Assembly: GCF_030540775.2 (NCBI RefSeq)
Contig: NZ_CP141266.1
Coordinates: forward strand, 4,203,001 to 4,267,000
Direction: 5' to 3'
DNA: 64,000 bases
Source of the DNA: Flavivirga abyssicola
GTDB lineage: Bacteria; Bacteroidota; Bacteroidia; Flavobacteriales; Flavobacteriaceae
Positions within the stretch are counted from its first letter, which is position 1, and each line of letters starts with the position of its first letter. A program made the translations under genes and the position numbers. This document shows positions 61,879 through 64,000 of this stretch, one piece after another. Under the pieces are notes generated by a model that worked only from the letters and a program-made list of their open reading frames with translations, did not search any database and was not told the origin of the DNA.

Positions 61879-62497
61879 TTTTACTAAAATGTTTATTGCC
61901 AAACCAATATCCCCTATTAGCACTTAATGGTGAAGGGTGCCCCGAAGTTAATATTTTATGATTGTGAGTATTTATTAGTTTAACCTTTTGCTTTGCATAA
62001 CCACCCCAAAGTAAAAACACAATATCCTTTTTCTTTTCACTTATAGTTTTTATAACAGCATCAGTAAAGGTTTCCCATCCCCTTTTTTGATGGCTCCCTG
62101 CTTGATGTGCTCTAACTGTTAACGTTGCATTTAGTAATAACACACCTTGGTCTGCCCATCGCATCAGATTACCACTTTTTGGGTATGAAATTCCTAAATC
62201 TGTTTCTATCTCTTTAAAAATATTGATCAATGATGGTGGGTGAGGAATACCATCGTTTACAGAAAAACATAACCCATTTGCTTGTCCACGTCCATGGTAT
62301 GGATCTTGACCAATAATTACAACTTTTACATCGTTAAAATGACAATGATTAAAAGCATTAAAAATTTGTTTACCTGGTGGGAAACAAGTTTGAGATTTAT
62401 ATTCTGTTTTTACAAAACTTACTAATTCTTTAAAATAAGGTTTATCAAACTCTTCTTTTAAATGAGGCTTCCAGCTTTCGTGAATTTCTACATTCAT
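61832..62497 (-). CDS. ung: Uracil-DNA glycosylase (family 1)
   Basis: A 221-residue enzyme that removes uracil from DNA. The water-activating motif is IGQDPYHGRGQANGLCFSV, followed by LLLNATLTV and the minor-groove loop GHPSPLSANRGYWFG with the catalytic His. Normal length. It is separated from holA by one base. Confidence 0.97.
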   Translation of the reverse strand: MNVEIHESWKPHLKEEFDKPYFKELVSFVKTEYKSQTCFPPGKQIFNAFNHCHFNDVKVVIIGQDPYHGRGQANGLCFSVNDGIPHPPSLINIFKEIETDLGISYPKSGNLMRWADQGVLLLNATLTVRAHQAGSHQKRGWETFTDAVIKTISEKKKDIVFLLWGGYAKQKVKLINTHNHKILTSGHPSPLSANRGYWFGNKHFSKTNFLLEQVSQTPVQW

Positions 62498-62498
62498 A

Positions 62499-63506
62499 TC
62501 AATTAGATAATATTCTTACTAATAATTCTTTTAATAAATCTCCTTGCGAAACCGCATTAGCCCCTACACCTTTACTTTTCACATCAAAATCTCTTAATGT
62601 AGAAACAACCATACTTACTTTACGCATTGGGTAATGCCTTGCTGCCGCTATATATTCATTCACAAAATAGGGGTTAATTTTTAAAGCAGATGCAACATTT
62701 CTAGGCGATTTATCGCTTAAACCATGAAAATGAAGTAACTGTGAAAAGAAATTAAAAAGCAAAGACACTGTTACAACCATTGGGTTATCCTTTGGGTTTT
62801 CAGCAAAATAATTAATAATTTGATACGCCTTTATGGTATTTCTTTCTCCAATAGCTTTACGTAATTCAAAATTATTATAGTCCTTACTTATGCCTATATT
62901 TTCTTCAATATGCTCAGGCGAAATTTGAGTTCCCTTTGGTAAAATAATTTGAAGTTTTTCTAACTCATTATTTATTTTACTTAAATCCGTTCCCAAAAAC
63001 TCAACAAGCATTTGCGCAGCTTTAGGTGAAATAGAATAGTTTTTAGGAGATAACACACGTCGAATCCAATCAGCTACCTGGTTTTCATAAAGTTTTTTGC
63101 TTTCGTAAATTACACCCGTTTTTTTAAGCGTTTTATACAATGACTTACGCTTATCTATCTTTTTATACTTGTAATTAACTACTAAAACGGTTGTAGGTTG
63201 TGGATTTTCTGCATATGAGGCCAGTTTTTCAATAGTCCGTGATAAATCTTGAGCTTCTTTAACAATAACCACCTGATATTCTGCCATCATAGGATAGCGC
63301 TTAGCGTTACTAACAATATCTTCAACAGCTACATCTCGGCCATACAAAACCATTTGATTAAAACCACGTTCCTCTTCAGCCAAAACAGTGCTTTCAATAA
63401 AATCGGAGATCTTATCTATATAATAGGGCTCCTCTCCCATCAAAAAATAGATCGGTTTCAGGTTTTTATTCTTTATATCTGTGACTAATTGTTTGACTTC
63501 GTCCAA
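62499..63506 (-). CDS. holA: DNA polymerase III subunit delta
   Basis: A 335-residue clamp-loader subunit: PIYFLMGEEPYYIDKISDFI at the N-terminus, the mid-domain segment VEFLGTDLSKINNELEKLQI, and the C-terminal helix bundle (ALKINPYFVNEYIAAARHY). Delta opens the sliding clamp. It is followed by ung after one base, so the two are probably one transcript. Confidence 0.93.
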   Translation of the reverse strand: MDEVKQLVTDIKNKNLKPIYFLMGEEPYYIDKISDFIESTVLAEEERGFNQMVLYGRDVAVEDIVSNAKRYPMMAEYQVVIVKEAQDLSRTIEKLASYAENPQPTTVLVVNYKYKKIDKRKSLYKTLKKTGVIYESKKLYENQVADWIRRVLSPKNYSISPKAAQMLVEFLGTDLSKINNELEKLQIILPKGTQISPEHIEENIGISKDYNNFELRKAIGERNTIKAYQIINYFAENPKDNPMVVTVSLLFNFFSQLLHFHGLSDKSPRNVASALKINPYFVNEYIAAARHYPMRKVSMVVSTLRDFDVKSKGVGANAVSQGDLLKELLVRILSN

Positions 63507-63583
63507 ACTATTTTAATTTTCGAATTACAAACACTAAAACCAAATTGAGAATTATAATTATTTAAGGATTTAGTACTTGAATA

Positions 63584-63614
63584 TTGTGATTTCTGGTTTT
63601 GTAACTTAACTTTG
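63584..63614 (+). promoter_or_regulatory. Promoter of the HsdR-N protein gene
   Basis: TTG at 63584-63586, 20 bases, TAACTTTG at 63607-63614; ATG 21 bp downstream. Both elements canonical. Confidence 0.7.
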
Positions 63615-63634
63615 AAAAAAATCAGGATGCGTTC

Positions 63635-64000
63635 ATGCAAGCACTTAATTTTCCGAAGTTTTCGTTTCGATTCAAAAATAACGAAAATAAAGTTTCTATT
63701 TTCGATAGTATTCGCAAAAAATTTGTGATTTTACAACCCGAAGAATGGGTACGCCAACACTGTGTTCAATATTTAATAAATAACAAAGGGTACCCTAAAT
63801 CTTTAATTAATGTTGAAAAAGAACTGATTATTAACTCTTTAAAAAAACGTTACGATATTGTGGTGTATAATTCTAATGGAAGTATTCATTTAATAGTAGA
63901 ATGCAAGGCTCCGAAAATTGTTATAAACCAAAGTACATTCGATCAAATAGCTCGTTATAATTTAAAGTTAAATGCAACATATTTAATGGTTACAAACGGA
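63635..64000 (+). CDS. HsdR N-terminal-domain protein (partial, runs off the window)
   Basis: 122 codons are visible from ATG 63635. The sequence (EEWVRQHCVQYLI; YPKSLINVEKEL; KKRYDIVVYNSNG; LIVECKAP) is the HSDR_N_2 nuclease-like fold, with Asp in RYDIVV and Glu-x-Lys in VECKA as PD-(D/E)xK residues. In Bacteroidota a stand-alone protein of this kind often sits next to holA; no HsdM/S gene is visible and it need not belong to a restriction system. Confidence 0.8.
   Translation, partial: MQALNFPKFSFRFKNNENKVSIFDSIRKKFVILQPEEWVRQHCVQYLINNKGYPKSLINVEKELIINSLKKRYDIVVYNSNGSIHLIVECKAPKIVINQSTFDQIARYNLKLNATYLMVTNG

Noticed and set aside
63635-64000. Complete type I restriction system
   Set aside because: Only an HsdR-N-like start is visible, and this protein type is often found alone beside holA.

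Overview
The window looks like a contiguous chromosomal segment of a marine-type member of the Flavobacteriaceae (Bacteroidota). The evidence is low-GC DNA, promoters of the Bacteroidota form (TTG about 19-22 nt upstream of TAnnTTTG) in front of many genes, near absence of Shine-Dalgarno sequences, a type IX secretion sorting domain, a TonB receptor with a carboxypeptidase-regulatory N-terminus, a futalosine-independent menaquinone operon, and an adjacent pair resembling the capnine sulfonolipid enzymes of gliding bacteria. I cannot name the genus. I saw no rRNA, tRNA, CRISPR array, prophage or full insertion sequence.

Layout. 1-8.3 kb: end of an outer-membrane protein gene, a 160-bp MITE, a GNAT gene, a capB/capA-like pair, oligopeptidase B, YbaB and threonine aldolase. 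8.3-15.6 kb: an AT-rich surface-glycan locus with one GT14 enzyme, three paralogous GT2 enzymes, an overlapping ATP-grasp/HAD pair and two orphan membrane proteins. 15.8-27.8 kb: housekeeping genes (prfB with a programmed frameshift, HAD phosphatase, ArsC-like protein, TonB receptor, peroxiredoxin, fumC, Crp-type regulator, formimidoylglutamase-like enzyme, MarR-GNAT fusion), a previously easy-to-miss 58-aa membrane protein, and a second, inverted MITE copy. 27.9-41.1 kb: seven minus-strand genes (coiled-coil protein, unknown, AAA+ ATPase, Nudix hydrolase, unknown, two membrane proteins) that look like one poorly described system. It is split by a plus-strand pair encoding a 1047-aa secreted beta-propeller/barrel protein and a T9SS-sorted beta-sandwich protein. 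41.4-52.7 kb: ettA, small membrane proteins, a MarR/FMN-reductase/two-pirin locus, an acyl-CoA carboxylase beta subunit, a DUF3352-like protein, DoxX and a vWA chimera. 53-60.4 kb: menB-menA-UPF0173-menC-CPBP-menE-sppA. 60.4-64 kb: a C1B peptidase, ung, holA and the start of a stand-alone HsdR-N protein.

Repeats. Besides the two MITE copies, gene ends from about 29 kb onward carry many short units that begin GTCAT and end ATCT with differing cores, often as inverted pairs that form hairpins. One such unit lies in frame inside menE. A compact hairpin element followed by a 20-bp perfect inverted repeat (39506-39632) is a candidate structured RNA.

Most likely under-described content: the AAA+/coiled-coil locus, the secreted 1047-aa protein and its partner, the GTCAT...ATCT repeat family with its intragenic copy, and the 39.5-kb RNA-like element. 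Functional names rest on motif recognition by eye; no database search was run.
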